The notes: generated from the sequence alone by a model not told the origin. Counted from the first letter of the stretch, positions 1-8,594 are shown. The stretch is 64,000 nt of DNA from JAJRQY01 sp965224435 (GCA_965224435.1 OZ245048.1:3844001-3908000); one strand, 5' to 3'. Program-made: numbers and translations.

Positions 1-70
1 CGCTGCCCGACAACAGGGCAACCTTCTCTTGCAGTGTGAGCGATTCCAGCAGGTCTTCAACGGCACGCAA
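1..70 (-). CDS. N-terminus of a GH3-family beta-glucosidase (partial, runs off the left edge)
   Basis: Only the first 23 codons lie in the window. Read on the minus strand from a TTG at 70-68, the protein begins MRAVEDLLESLTLQEKVALL, which matches the usual start of glycoside hydrolase family 3 beta-glucosidases (a helix followed by LTLEEKVALLSG). A GAAGGGG ribosome-binding site lies about 5 nt before the TTG, and the frame is closed by a stop at 102-104, so no much longer N-terminus is possible. The family removes non-reducing terminal glucose or related sugars; substrate cannot be told from this fragment. Confidence 0.5.
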   Translation of the reverse strand, partial: MRAVEDLLESLTLQEKVALLSGS

Positions 71-152
71 CGTGTCCCCTTCGTCAAGGGACAGTGTGTC
101 TTAATCGCAATGGACCGCCAACCCACTCAGTCAGGGTTTGCTAGGTGGGGGG

Positions 153-428
153 TCAGACAGTGGCGGTGAGGGCGAGAAGAACCACTGCGGCAAGGTGAGC
201 AGATCCGATCAGAGAAGCTCGCTTCATACCCAATGGTGTGCCCGCACGGCGAAGCAGGGTCGACCCGGCAACAAGAACCGCAGCAGAAAGAAGCCCCGTG
301 GTTGCCCCGTTTACCAAAATCCCAGTAGCCACAATAAACACCGAAACAATGCTGACGAGTACGAGCTCGTGTTGAGCGTCGATCGATTCTCGTTCGGTTG
401 TTTGGTCTACAAATATCGCCGTTGTCAT
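153..428 (-). CDS. small integral membrane protein, unknown function
   Basis: A 91-residue protein starting at ATG 428-426, preceded by a purine-rich GGTGGAAG. After about 25 polar residues it has two hydrophobic segments (about residues 27-52, with VSIVSVFIVATGILV, and a C-terminal one ending LAAVVLLALTATV) separated by a basic loop (RRAGTPLGMKR), so it should be a two- to three-pass inner-membrane protein. A longer upstream ATG exists at 515, but the added residues are not protein-like. I do not recognise a family. It is divergent from the secreted protein at 750. Confidence 0.6.
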   Translation of the reverse strand: MTTAIFVDQTTERESIDAQHELVLVSIVSVFIVATGILVNGATTGLLSAAVLVAGSTLLRRAGTPLGMKRASLIGSAHLAAVVLLALTATV

Positions 429-749
429 TCCGCTTCCACCTGTCGCCTGTCGCCGTTGTTCCCTCGCTGGCCAACCAACTCGCCCTTGATGACCCATTTG
501 AAGCATGGCAGACAAGTCCCGTCACCCATCGTCGGGAGGGCCCTTTGACATCGAAATGAAAGATACGAGTCTTCTCTGTCACGGAACGGTGATCCTCGGC
601 GCAAGGAGGGCATCTATCAGCGAGCTTTCGTGGGTTAGGACACGGAGTCAGCGCTGACGGGAACTTATGTCGCGACAAAAGACGTTGTTCATCCGTCCTA
701 TAGGGGATGGGCGAACCAGCTCGTCGAGGACCACGATCGGAGTCAAACA
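429..749. other. intergenic region between divergent genes
   Basis: 321 bases separate the divergent genes at 428 and 750. Open frames here on both strands have no recognisable protein character. The region probably holds promoters for both neighbours. A GGAGTC ribosome-binding site precedes the ATG at 750. I see no RNA gene or convincing riboswitch. Confidence 0.4.
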
Positions 750-1532
750 ATGAATCGAGTACTGAGCGGAGCCGTTCTGGGCGCTCTAGCGGTTGCGGCC
801 TTTGGCTTGTGGTCCAACGTCATATCTCTGCAATTCCCCTGGGCACCAGACATTGATTTCACCGAGGTCGAGGTGAAACTCACCCTTCCCGAAGAAGCCA
901 AAATCACCGCTATTGAGCCGATCACACTGGATTGTCGAGCACGGGTTCATGCTCTGGTGCCAGTTGAAGGACGGCGCGAGCACAGCGCCTTTGGTCGGAT
1001 CTATCGGACCGACACGGTCACGATGGAGGCGGTCGGTGATGTCGATACCTGCATCGAAGGTTCCTCCGCCCAGGTTCAGTACAACAGTGACGGGACCACC
1101 GAGGTCACGATCGCTGGTAAGGACATCGTCTTTGTTCGGCCTCGTGTTGATGCAGTCAAAACTGCAGACTCAGTCCACGTCAACAAGGGCTTGGTTGGCC
1201 GCTGGACCGATGTGTTCCCATGGGTTGACACCGATCTTGGCCTCACTCCCCTGTCCTATGCTTATGCCCAGAATGTGATCGGCGGCAGTGAATGCATGCA
1301 GGCCGCCTACACCGTCACCGAAGGCATCCTGATCGACGCCTACACCGAGCAATTCATCGCCAATGGGGCCGATCCGGAGAAATTGACCGTGAGCATTGAA
1401 GGCTCACCGAACTTCGTCGACCCGCCAGCCTTGGACCTCGGCGATGTGGAGATGACTGTCAACTCTGGCGCCATTACTTGTTCGGTCAGTGACGATCTTG
1501 AGGGTGGCATCAGCACCCCGATCAGCCAATAA
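750..1532 (+). CDS. membrane-anchored or secreted hypothetical protein (possibly DUF4230-like)
   Basis: 260 residues. The first 25 (MNRVLSGAVLGALAVAAFGL and following) form a short basic n-region and one hydrophobic helix, so the rest is extracytoplasmic. The body begins FTEVEVKLTLPEEAKITAIE and alternates beta-like strands with acidic loops. It has several cysteines (in TLDCR, DTCIEG, SECMQ, ITCSV) that could pair outside the cell. The general layout, an N-terminal anchor plus a beta-rich domain with paired strands and a later helical segment, resembles DUF4230 proteins, but I cannot confirm the family. GGAGTC lies upstream of the ATG. It stands alone between a divergent gene and arfB. Confidence 0.7.
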   Translation: MNRVLSGAVLGALAVAAFGLWSNVISLQFPWAPDIDFTEVEVKLTLPEEAKITAIEPITLDCRARVHALVPVEGRREHSAFGRIYRTDTVTMEAVGDVDTCIEGSSAQVQYNSDGTTEVTIAGKDIVFVRPRVDAVKTADSVHVNKGLVGRWTDVFPWVDTDLGLTPLSYAYAQNVIGGSECMQAAYTVTEGILIDAYTEQFIANGADPEKLTVSIEGSPNFVDPPALDLGDVEMTVNSGAITCSVSDDLEGGISTPISQ

Positions 1533-1567
1533 GCCTGGACGACACGCATTCAGCGATCTAGGGTTTT

Positions 1568-1987
1568 GTGATGGCGAGGGAATCAGATATTCAGGTGAGC
1601 AATTCGCTCACCATTCCAGCCGAGGAATTGGTGTGGCGCTACAGCCCATCGGGTGGCCCTGGCGGTCAGCACGCCAACAAGTCCAATACTCGAGTTGAAC
1701 TCATCTTCGAGATAGCTGATTCTGCGGTTGTGAGCGATAGCCAGCGAGCAATCTTGTCTGGCGTCTTCGGGCCGCGCTTGCGGGTTGTTGTTGATGAGTC
1801 GCGGTCCCAGATGCGCAATCGACAAGTCGCCTCAGAACGATTGGCCAGCAAGCTCGCTGATGCCCTCAAACCAAAGCGGGTTCGCCGTGCGACCAAGCCT
1901 GGCCGAGGAGCCAAAGAGCGACGGCTTTCGAACAAGCGGAAGCAGAGCCAGCGAAAGGCCAGTCGCCGAGTCAGCTACGACGACTAG
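1568..1987 (+). CDS. arfB: alternative ribosome-rescue factor / peptidyl-tRNA hydrolase ArfB
   Basis: 139 residues of the RF1-like GGQ family. The motif SGGPGGQHANKSNTRV (about residues 31-46) carries the catalytic GGQ that hydrolyses peptidyl-tRNA. The C-terminus is a long basic tail (KRVRRATKPGRGAKERRLSN and following) of the kind that inserts into the empty mRNA channel of stalled ribosomes. The absence of a codon-recognition domain and the short length (about 140 residues is normal) set it apart from true release factors. Start could be GTG 1568 or ATG 1571; they differ by one residue. Cytoplasmic, acting on non-stop ribosome complexes. Confidence 0.9.
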   Translation: MMARESDIQVSNSLTIPAEELVWRYSPSGGPGGQHANKSNTRVELIFEIADSAVVSDSQRAILSGVFGPRLRVVVDESRSQMRNRQVASERLASKLADALKPKRVRRATKPGRGAKERRLSNKRKQSQRKASRRVSYDD

Positions 1988-2042
1988 CTCGGCAGACTTG
2001 CAGCATTGGCTCCCGGCGACGGGTTGGCGTCATACTGCACCC

Positions 2043-2480
2043 ATGACAGAGAGCGAAACATCAGGAATCCGTTCGGCATGGGGCATGGTGGCCGAGGCCA
2101 AGAAACGGATCGACAACCTTTCTCCCGAGGAACTCCACGCCGAGCTGGAGGCAGGTACTGCCGTTGCCATTGATATTCGTGACTACCGCGAGATCTTCAC
2201 CAAGGGCAAGATTCCGGGCTCCGTTCACACACCGCGAGGGATGCTGGAGTTCTGGATTGATCCGGCCAGTGAGTACTACCGGGACATGTTCACTCCCGAG
2301 GGGCGCTACATCATCTATTGCGCTGGTGGCGGGCGTTCAGCTCTGGCCGCCGTGGTCATGAAGGACATGGGGTACCCCAACGTTGGCCAGCTCGAACCTG
2401 GCTTCGGTGGTTGGGATGCGGCCGGTCTCAAGACAGAAAGCATTCAGGAAACCGGCAAGTGGGTTCCTAGGAAATCGTGA
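2043..2480 (+). CDS. rhodanese-like domain protein (sulfurtransferase)
   Basis: 145 residues, one rhodanese fold. The CH2A-like segment VAIDIRDYREIFTKGKIPGS and the active-site loop YCAGGGRSALAA, with its persulfide-carrying cysteine, are intact, followed by the closing LEPGFGGWDAAGL. ATG 2043 is chosen because upstream sequence is not protein-like. The family moves sulfane sulfur from a donor to an acceptor thiol; the partner here is unknown. The 3' end overlaps the convergent protease gene by 14 bases, so the stop regions share sequence. Confidence 0.88.
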   Translation: MTESETSGIRSAWGMVAEAKKRIDNLSPEELHAELEAGTAVAIDIRDYREIFTKGKIPGSVHTPRGMLEFWIDPASEYYRDMFTPEGRYIIYCAGGGRSALAAVVMKDMGYPNVGQLEPGFGGWDAAGLKTESIQETGKWVPRKS

Positions 2481-4611
2481 TCACGTCGTCACCGATGATG
2501 GTGATCCCATCGGTCGACCCCGATACGAGTTCACCGTCGCAGTTCAGCGCACTGGCAATGATGGTGCCTTCGGGCACGAACAGCGTGTAGCTGCCGCCGA
2601 TTTCAATAATATCCTCGGCGCCGAGCTCGTCGAGGCCAACATCGGTCGCACCAAGTGGGTTGACCTTGAGGAAGCAGATGCGGTGAGCTGACTCGTTGAC
2701 GAACTCGACCTCGTAGACCGGTACTGGATCGGGGGTCACCTCGATGGCTTCGACAAAGATGATCTCATCTTGTACGAAGAAGACCACTTCGTAGAGTCCG
2801 GCAACGAGGCCCTCTTCGCTTTGGGCGCAGACCCAGAAGTCGCTGCCGCTTTCTTCCAGGGTCCAGAGTTCGCCGAAATAGCTGAAGTCTTCAATGATTT
2901 CTCCGTCGACGAGCCAGACGGCATCCCAGCGAGCACCAGTTGGCAGGCTTTGCCAATCGAACCAGAAGCAGAGTTCCAGCGCCCCCGCAGCGGCGGTGGT
3001 GGTGAATTCGGTCGCATCAACGGATTCCCCAACACCGAGACTGAAGCCAGGACGGTAGGCAATGACGGCGAACGGGTCGACGGTTACTTCTTGTGGCCCT
3101 GCCGTACCAGCGGCATTGGGTGCCTGCGGGGTAGCAGTCTTGGCTGCTTCGATGAGGGGAAGTGCCAGGTTGACTGGTCGGATGCCGTTGAGGAAACCGC
3201 CGATGGGGATGCACTGGTCGGCGTCGTTGGTGACACCGTCGCCGTTGGTGTCGGTGATGACCCGACAATCGACGATAGGGCCGTCTTCGCTAGCAGATGC
3301 TTGCGTGGGTACGCCGATGAGCTGACCAGCGTCATTGACAGCGGTGCCACCGCTGTTGCCTCCGGCGATGGTGGCATCGGTTTTGATCCAAGATCGATCA
3401 CTCACCCCGGCTTGGGAGGTAAAGCCTGAGACTGAGCCATTGGTGAAGGTGATGGTGCTTCCACCAATTGCTGGATACCCAAGAATGCGAATGGAGTCAC
3501 CAATGGTCACGTCGTCGCTGTTGCCGAGCTCGGTGGCCGGGAAGGAATCGGGCAAGGGACTGCCATCGATTGAGCTGGCAATTCGCAGGACGGCCAGGTC
3601 AAGCTCAAAGTCGAAGTTGAGCAGGTCGGCCATGTAGAGCAGCTCGGGCTCGAGGCCCGCATCGTCGGTGATGGCGATGGCGATTCCTTCGACCTCGCAG
3701 CCTCCGCCCGGAGTGATGACGTGGGCATTGGTGAGGATGGTTCCGCTCTCATCAAGGATTGTGCCGGAGCCCTGACAGGTTGGGTTTCCTGCGGCATCAA
3801 GGACGACAACTTGCACGGTCGACTGGGCCAGGCGTTCGACGCTTGGCGATCCGGCCACTTCTTCCACAGTGGTGCTCGTATCTTCGGCCTGGACTGTCGT
3901 GGTGGGGATTCCCGTGGTCGTGGGCCCGGCCTCGTCGTCGCCTCCGCCCAGCAGGACGGCGCCGCCTACACCTATTGCCAGCACGGCTGCGATTCCTCCA
4001 CCGATGAGCAGGCCGGTCTTCTTCTTTGGTGGAGCCGGGGTTGGAGAGAATGGGTCTGGGGCTGTTGGCGCTCCATAGGTTTGAGCTGGTGGTGGGGTTC
4101 CGCCAGGGGGAGCTGCAGCGGGTGCCTGGTAGGGCTGGGCCGGAGGCATCGCTGCGGGAGGCGGAGTTGCCGCGGGTCCTGGGGCTGCCGTTGGCATTTG
4201 GGTAGTCGGAGGTGGCTGGTAGGGCTGGGCCGGGGGCATGGCTGCAGGCGGTGGCGTAGCCGCTGGCGGTTGGTAGGGCTGGGCCGGTGGCATCGCTGCG
4301 GGAGGCGGAGTTGCCGCGGGCGGTTGATAGGGCTGAGCTGGAGGCGCGGCAGGTGGAGGCGTGGCCGCAGGTGGTGGCGTAGCGGCGGGGGGTTGATAGG
4401 GCTGGGCCGGCGGCGCTGCCGGGGGTGGGGTCGCAGCGGGCGGTGTGGCCACAGGCGGTTGATAGGGGACCGGTGGTGGAGTTACTGACGGCGGCGGAGT
4501 TGCTGCTGGAGGTGTGGCCGCGGGAGTCGCTGCTGGGGGCGGTGTATGACCGGGCCGGCGGGGCGGTAGCGGGAGGTCGTCGTTCGTTGAATCACTCACG
4601 CCATCAAACAT
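2467..4611 (-). CDS. membrane-anchored HtrA/trypsin-like serine protease with proline-rich N-terminus
   Basis: 714 residues from ATG 4611. Residues about 1-190 are cytoplasmic and very rich in Pro/Ala, built from repeats of the type AQPYQPPAATPPPAA. A KKKTG stop and a glycine-rich membrane helix follow (about 194-222). Outside the membrane is a trypsin-fold domain with the complete triad: His297 in TNAHVIT, Asp338 in DLAVLRI and Ser420 in GGNSGGTA. After it, about 250 residues of beta-rich sequence take the place of a PDZ domain, ending with repeated acidic strands (GDDVITIS). Typical of actinobacterial DegP-like envelope quality-control proteases. A further upstream start at 4740 is open but adds atypical sequence. 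Confidence 0.85.
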   Translation of the reverse strand: MFDGVSDSTNDDLPLPPRRPGHTPPPAATPAATPPAATPPPSVTPPPVPYQPPVATPPAATPPPAAPPAQPYQPPAATPPPAATPPPAAPPAQPYQPPAATPPPAAMPPAQPYQPPAATPPPAAMPPAQPYQPPPTTQMPTAAPGPAATPPPAAMPPAQPYQAPAAAPPGGTPPPAQTYGAPTAPDPFSPTPAPPKKKTGLLIGGGIAAVLAIGVGGAVLLGGGDDEAGPTTTGIPTTTVQAEDTSTTVEEVAGSPSVERLAQSTVQVVVLDAAGNPTCQGSGTILDESGTILTNAHVITPGGGCEVEGIAIAITDDAGLEPELLYMADLLNFDFELDLAVLRIASSIDGSPLPDSFPATELGNSDDVTIGDSIRILGYPAIGGSTITFTNGSVSGFTSQAGVSDRSWIKTDATIAGGNSGGTAVNDAGQLIGVPTQASASEDGPIVDCRVITDTNGDGVTNDADQCIPIGGFLNGIRPVNLALPLIEAAKTATPQAPNAAGTAGPQEVTVDPFAVIAYRPGFSLGVGESVDATEFTTTAAAGALELCFWFDWQSLPTGARWDAVWLVDGEIIEDFSYFGELWTLEESGSDFWVCAQSEEGLVAGLYEVVFFVQDEIIFVEAIEVTPDPVPVYEVEFVNESAHRICFLKVNPLGATDVGLDELGAEDIIEIGGSYTLFVPEGTIIASALNCDGELVSGSTDGITIIGDDVITIS

Positions 4612-4750
4612 AGACGATGGACGTAACCAGTGACGATGAGGGTCATCCCCATTTGATCCCCTATTAGTTAGCGTGACCCCGGCAAAGGCTTCGAATATCG
4701 CCGCTAACCTGCCACTCTGCGCCTCCGTCGGAGCTTCCAACAGGCCGCCC

Positions 4751-4822
4751 GCCCCCGTAGCTCAGTGGATAGAGCATTGGTTTCCTAAACCATGTGCGGC
4801 AGTTCGATTCTGCCCGGGGGCA
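4751..4822 (+). tRNA. tRNA-Arg (anticodon CCT)
   Basis: The cloverleaf can be drawn by eye. The acceptor stem is GCCCCCG (4751-4757) with CGGGGGC (4815-4821) and discriminator A at 4822. The D arm is GCTC/GAGC, and the anticodon loop TTCCTAA at 4782-4788 gives anticodon CCT. The T arm is GGCAG-TTCGATT-CTGCC at 4798-4814. One T-T mismatch closes the anticodon stem. CCA is not encoded. Its 3' part from 4778 on is repeated at 15053, which marks it as the integration site of the island; the gene itself remains intact. Confidence 0.95.
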
Positions 4823-4838
4823 CAAGCCGATTTAGCGC
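4778..4838 (+). repeat. attL direct repeat (tRNA-Arg 3' end)
   Basis: 4778-4826 is identical to 15053-15101 (49 bp). After a single C/T difference at 4827 versus 15102, another 11 bases match (to 4838 and 15113). It runs from the anticodon stem through the 3' end of the tRNA and a few bases beyond, the usual extent of a tRNA-type attachment core. Strand exchange most often falls in the anticodon loop region in such systems, which here lies at the left end of the repeat. Confidence 0.92.
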
Positions 4839-4918
4839 CTTGACCAGGGTTTATGCAAATCCACTTGCAAACCTCTGCAAGCTCCTAGAAACGTCTAAAC
4901 ACCCCTGTTTCCTCTTGG

Positions 4919-4941
4919 CTGTGGGTACTGTGTGGGTACAA
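4919..4941 (+). promoter_or_regulatory. putative arm-type integrase binding site, left end
   Basis: 23 bases (beginning CTGTGGGTACTGTG) identical to 14973-14995 and in the same orientation, 92 bp inside the left attachment repeat. The unit TGTGGGT occurs twice in it and a third time at 4949-4955. In the excised circle this site and its partner would flank the core, the expected layout of P and P' arms. A shorter match, ACCAGGGTTTAT, also occurs near both ends (about 4844 and about 15025). Confidence 0.6.
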
Positions 4942-5205
4942 ATCGAGACTGTGGGTCTCACTGACGAAGCATGACGGCTTCGCAAGTGATGCACCTGGTT
5001 CGGGTTTGCGAGGACACGGTGTAGAGGTCGAGACACCACCCGAACCCCATCTATCCCAATCCGGGCAGACATGAGAGCACCGTTCACGATTTCAACCACG
5101 CAACATTTTGGGGTTTACACCCGGCCCGACCAGCCCAGGGTGTATCTTCACCCCGTTCCCGCCACGGCAGGCGGTTGAACCTATGTGAGCAAAGGGCAAA
5201 GGCAA

Positions 5206-6030
5206 ATGACAAACACCGGTGGCCAACCAGCAGGCTGGTATCCAAGAGCTGACCAACCAGGCCAAGAGGACTACTGGGACGGAGCCAGCTGGGCAAACAC
5301 TCCACGACCGGCAGGACCAGCCGCTCCAGCGCCAGCCCCACCAATCACACCTCCGCCCGCTGCCTACGCTGCGCCAGCCCCACCAGCCTCCAAGAAAGGC
5401 AAGAAGGGCTGTTTGTGGATAGGGCTCGGTGGTCTCGGAGTACTGCTCGCTGGCTGTGTCGGGATTGTTGCTATTAGCTCTTTGGGCACTGTGGACGATG
5501 CTGACGTGACGGCAGAATCCGAGCCAGTAGTCGCTGACGACGATACTGATGACAGTGCCGACGAACCCGTCGATGAGGACTCTCCTGAGCCAGCTGAAAA
5601 AGGGACCAAGGACAATCCTTACAAGTTTGGGGAATCCCATTCCCGCGAGCCCGGATTCTCTGGTGCGGGTTGGACGGTCAGTGTTGATGATGTGTATGAG
5701 GTCCCACGAAGCGCCCTATTCACTGATGACGATGATCCGAGGATCTGTCTGGCAGTGATTGTGACGGTCACCTTGGATTCACTAGATAGTGATGAGTTGG
5801 TGTCGAATCCGTTCTCGATGCCCGACATCAACCTGATCGACTTAGACGGCCAAAAGGCCGAAGACGGGTTCCTTGAATGTGATGTGACTGGTCTGGTTGC
5901 TGACGGCATTGGCCCGAAGTTTGAGGTGGAGGTCACCGAAGGTGGTACCGCCACTTATGTCGACCCGGTTCTCATGGAGTCGGCTGAATACCAGTACGTC
6001 GCTGTGGAATCAACGGTCTACGAACGATGA
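5206..6030 (+). CDS. DUF2510 membrane protein with an extracellular DUF4352-like domain
   Basis: 274 residues from ATG 5206 (AAAGG upstream). A GTG at 5185 would add seven residues, but DUF2510 proteins normally begin a few residues before GWYP. The N-terminus has the DUF2510 signature (AGWYPRADQPGQEDYWDGAS), then a Pro/Ala linker, a KKGKKG stop and one membrane helix (about residues 68-95). After that come an acidic Asp/Glu-rich stalk and a beta-rich C-terminal domain (GWTVSVDDVYEV, RICLAVIVTVTLDSL), like the DUF4352 or telokin-type immunoglobulin-like folds. Extracellular role unknown. It ends 10 bases before the RES-domain gene, so the two are probably co-transcribed. Confidence 0.75.
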   Translation: MTNTGGQPAGWYPRADQPGQEDYWDGASWANTPRPAGPAAPAPAPPITPPPAAYAAPAPPASKKGKKGCLWIGLGGLGVLLAGCVGIVAISSLGTVDDADVTAESEPVVADDDTDDSADEPVDEDSPEPAEKGTKDNPYKFGESHSREPGFSGAGWTVSVDDVYEVPRSALFTDDDDPRICLAVIVTVTLDSLDSDELVSNPFSMPDINLIDLDGQKAEDGFLECDVTGLVADGIGPKFEVEVTEGGTATYVDPVLMESAEYQYVAVESTVYER

Positions 6031-6040
6031 GCTGAAGTCC

Positions 6041-7264
6041 TTGAACATCAACGAGCTCTTCGCAGAACAGTTCGCGGATTCCTTGCCATACAACGACCTA
6101 CCAACGCTGCCCGAGGACATCGCTGGCCACAGTTGGTCATCCAACGCATCCGGCTTCGTGTGCGAAGAGTGCGTCAACATTCCCGAGTTGGTCCGAGTTG
6201 TTCCTGCCAACGCCGAAGACGAGGACAGTTGCGAGTACTGCGAAGCAACTGCGAGGAACGCTCATCTCGTCTCCTTGAGCCACTTGATTGACTACCTCTA
6301 CCGGTGTCTCTACACAGAGTACGACCATCCCGAAGAGACCGACATCCATGTGCCAATGGAAGTCAGAGAGCTATTCGGAGCTGAACCGATGTCGACCACC
6401 GAGCTAATGGAATCGTTGGACGAACCTGTCGGGAGCGAACAACTCGCCGACGAGATCGAACGCTCCATTGATCGCGAATGGGTTGAGCAGGACGGGCTCC
6501 ATGACCGGTTCGGGATCCGCATTCTCAAGTCCTGGGAAGAATTCTCCCAAGAGATTCAAGAAGGCCCACGGTTCCTGTTTAGTCGTGACCGTCGAAGACT
6601 CAGCGGGCACTCACTTGAAGACGTACTGCGGTACCTTGACACCGTTGCCTCCCACCTACAAACGGAGTTCGTTCAACAACTGGAGCCCGGTCGTCAACTG
6701 GTTCGGGCCAGAGAGCAAACCGACAACCGCACCTTCACCACGGCTGACGATCTCGGCTCACCACCTCCCAATAAGGCTCAAGCGCAACGCCTGTCTGCCG
6801 CTGGCGTCTCATGCTTCTACGCTGCGGAGGACGCCGCGACGGCTATAGCTGAGATTCGAGCCGACCCTGCTTCCATCGTGGCTGTTGGGCAATGGGTCAC
6901 CACCAGACCTTTCAGCTACATCGACCTAACCCTTCAACGACCTCTCCCATCGTTCTTTGACCTCCACGGTGCTCGACTGCGACAGTTCATGCCATTTCTC
7001 AAAGGCTTCCAGCGAGCCATTTCAAGACCCAAGGATGACTCCGTTGGAGATGCGAATTCCTACTTGGCATCGCAAGTATTCGGCGAGTACATCAGGTACT
7101 CGCTTCCAACCGCCGCACGACAAGGAGTCGAAGCCGTCTGCTACCCATCCACAGCGAACGGTGGCGGGGTGAACTGGTGTTTTTTCGGTCGTTTAGATCA
7201 GGGTGAGCCACCGGGTATCTCTTTCGCTGGACACGAGATCAAGGTCGCGGTAGGCGAGGTCTGA
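6041..7264 (+). CDS. RES-domain protein with HEPN/RES N-terminal domain (probable NAD+-degrading toxin-like enzyme)
   Basis: About 407 residues if started at TTG 6041, reached by reinitiation after the stop at 6028-6030. No ATG with a ribosome-binding site exists, so the start is uncertain; ATG 5957 lies inside the preceding gene. The N-terminal 200 residues carry two CxxC pairs (VCEECVN, SCEYCEA) followed by a helical region, as in HEPN/RES N-terminal domain 1. The C-terminal half has RES-domain features: QLVRAREQ, GSPPPNKAQAQRLSAAGVSC, FYAAED, SYLASQVFGEYIRY. Known RES toxins phosphorolyse or hydrolyse NAD+. No Xre/MbcA-type antitoxin overlaps it, unlike classic Res-Xre pairs. Confidence 0.75.
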   Translation: MNINELFAEQFADSLPYNDLPTLPEDIAGHSWSSNASGFVCEECVNIPELVRVVPANAEDEDSCEYCEATARNAHLVSLSHLIDYLYRCLYTEYDHPEETDIHVPMEVRELFGAEPMSTTELMESLDEPVGSEQLADEIERSIDREWVEQDGLHDRFGIRILKSWEEFSQEIQEGPRFLFSRDRRRLSGHSLEDVLRYLDTVASHLQTEFVQQLEPGRQLVRAREQTDNRTFTTADDLGSPPPNKAQAQRLSAAGVSCFYAAEDAATAIAEIRADPASIVAVGQWVTTRPFSYIDLTLQRPLPSFFDLHGARLRQFMPFLKGFQRAISRPKDDSVGDANSYLASQVFGEYIRYSLPTAARQGVEAVCYPSTANGGGVNWCFFGRLDQGEPPGISFAGHEIKVAVGEV

Positions 7265-7538
7265 TAATCAAGCACTCAATCTGGCTGCGCTGTGTTGGGG
7301 GTTGGGGAACAAGTCGCTCGATAGTCCCGTTAACTGCTGTCGATCTAGCTAGGATTCGGTCCGGGGCATAATGAGTGGCTACCGGTTGCTGCCGGGCCCG
7401 CAGCTCACTGTTTGTTGATCTGTCCAGAATTTGTTGACCATCACACTCTGTTGGTACTCTGCGGGGGTTGACTTGGGCGGTCATCACTTGGCGGTGACAC
7501 GAGAATCCCTTGGTGACTAACCAACGGAAGACTTCGTC
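7265..7538. other. intergenic region upstream of the DUF4214 gene
   Basis: 274 bases without a gene. TTGACC (about 7434) and TTGACT (about 7469) are possible -35 elements for the secreted protein that starts at 7539; the -10 elements are not clear. A GGAAG ribosome-binding site precedes the GTG start. Confidence 0.3.
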
Positions 7539-8594
7539 GTGAAACGATTGACCGCACTGCTTGCCCCACTACTACTGGCCGCGACCCTGCTGAACGGATC
7601 CCCAGCAAGTGCCGGAGTACCGGGCCTTGACTTCACCAACACTGGCTGTGAGGGCTATTCCGACAGTGTCGCCCGTCTCTACACCGCTGGCCTCAACCGG
7701 ATTCCGGAACAAGGCGGTTTCGAGTACTGGCTGGACCTGTACACCCAAGGCAAAATCAGCCTCATGGGCATGGCCGACTTCTTCGCCGCCAGCCCAGAAT
7801 TCGCCAACACCTACGGCTCACTCAATCAAGACCAGTTCATCAAACAGATCTACCGGAACATCCTCGGTCGAGAAGGCGAACCCGAAGGAGTCACCTACTG
7901 GAACGGTCTTATGAGCAATGGACTGACCCGCGGAAACCTGCTTGTCTTGTTTGCTGAGTCAACCGAAAACATCAACCGCTCCGGAACCATCATCCCAACC
8001 CTGGGAGTGTTCAACACCGGTCTGGATAGGCCGTGGTCTTGTGGAGGCTGGGCTCCCAAGCCGCCCGATCCAGTAGTGGTGTCCGGGACAGGGGCCCAGG
8101 TTGTAAACGTGAACAAGCCAGGCGATTTCTTCTTGGCTGACATCAACTATGTAGGTGAGGGTCACTTCGCGATCGTGTCCTATGACGCTGCGGGGGAGCG
8201 GATTGATTTGATGGTCAATGAGATCGGATCCTATTCCGGTCGTGTCCTAGTCGATTTCTATGATGGTGAGGACACTGCAGCAATTGAGGTATCTGCTGAG
8301 GGTCCGTGGTCGGTGACGTACTATCCGCTCAGCGCCGCACGTAGAGAATCAGCGGCTGAGATCACCGGCAGCGGCGATGACGTGTTCATTCTTTCACCTG
8401 TGACCAAGGGGTTGACAGTCGGGGAGTTCCACACCGATGACGATGGCTACTTCGGAGTCTGGGGATTTGGAGACCGAGGCCGAGATCTGCTGGTCAATGA
8501 GATCGGGCCCTATACCGGCCAAGCAGTGATTGACCCCGGCACCAGCCTCATTGAGGTGAAAGCCGATGGCAATTGGGTAATCACCATCAGCTGA
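7539..8594 (+). CDS. secreted DUF4214-domain protein with two C-terminal beta repeats
   Basis: 351 residues starting at GTG. A Sec signal peptide (MKRLTALLAPLLLAATLLNG, probable cleavage near SASAG) leads to a DUF4214 domain: SVARLYTAGLNRIPEQGGFE, then IYRNILGREGEPEGVTYWNG, typical of the alpha-helical module found in secreted actinobacterial and S-layer-associated proteins. After a proline linker come two related beta segments of about 75 residues that share DLMVNEIGSYSG and DLLVNEIGPYTG followed by a strand ending in WSVTYY or WVITIS. The repeats suggest a binding module. Substrate unknown. It is alone between the RES gene and a convergent toxin-antitoxin-like pair. Confidence 0.8.
   Translation: MKRLTALLAPLLLAATLLNGSPASAGVPGLDFTNTGCEGYSDSVARLYTAGLNRIPEQGGFEYWLDLYTQGKISLMGMADFFAASPEFANTYGSLNQDQFIKQIYRNILGREGEPEGVTYWNGLMSNGLTRGNLLVLFAESTENINRSGTIIPTLGVFNTGLDRPWSCGGWAPKPPDPVVVSGTGAQVVNVNKPGDFFLADINYVGEGHFAIVSYDAAGERIDLMVNEIGSYSGRVLVDFYDGEDTAAIEVSAEGPWSVTYYPLSAARRESAAEITGSGDDVFILSPVTKGLTVGEFHTDDDGYFGVWGFGDRGRDLLVNEIGPYTGQAVIDPGTSLIEVKADGNWVITIS

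Noticed and set aside
127..750. 207-codon minus-strand ORF across the divergent region at 0.1-0.75 kb
   Set aside because: Residue use is not protein-like, and it overlaps the better-supported small membrane protein at 153-428.
3721..4488. Long plus-strand ORF of 255 codons opposite the proline-rich protease N-terminus
   Set aside because: It is Trp/Gly/Arg-rich low-complexity sequence created by reading the antisense of Pro/Ala repeats; no start signal or domain.
3990..4611. Repeated Pro/Ala units in the protease gene as a CRISPR-like or DNA repeat array
   Set aside because: The repeats are in frame, of uneven spacing and code for the AQPYQPPAA-type linker; no conserved repeats with unique spacers.
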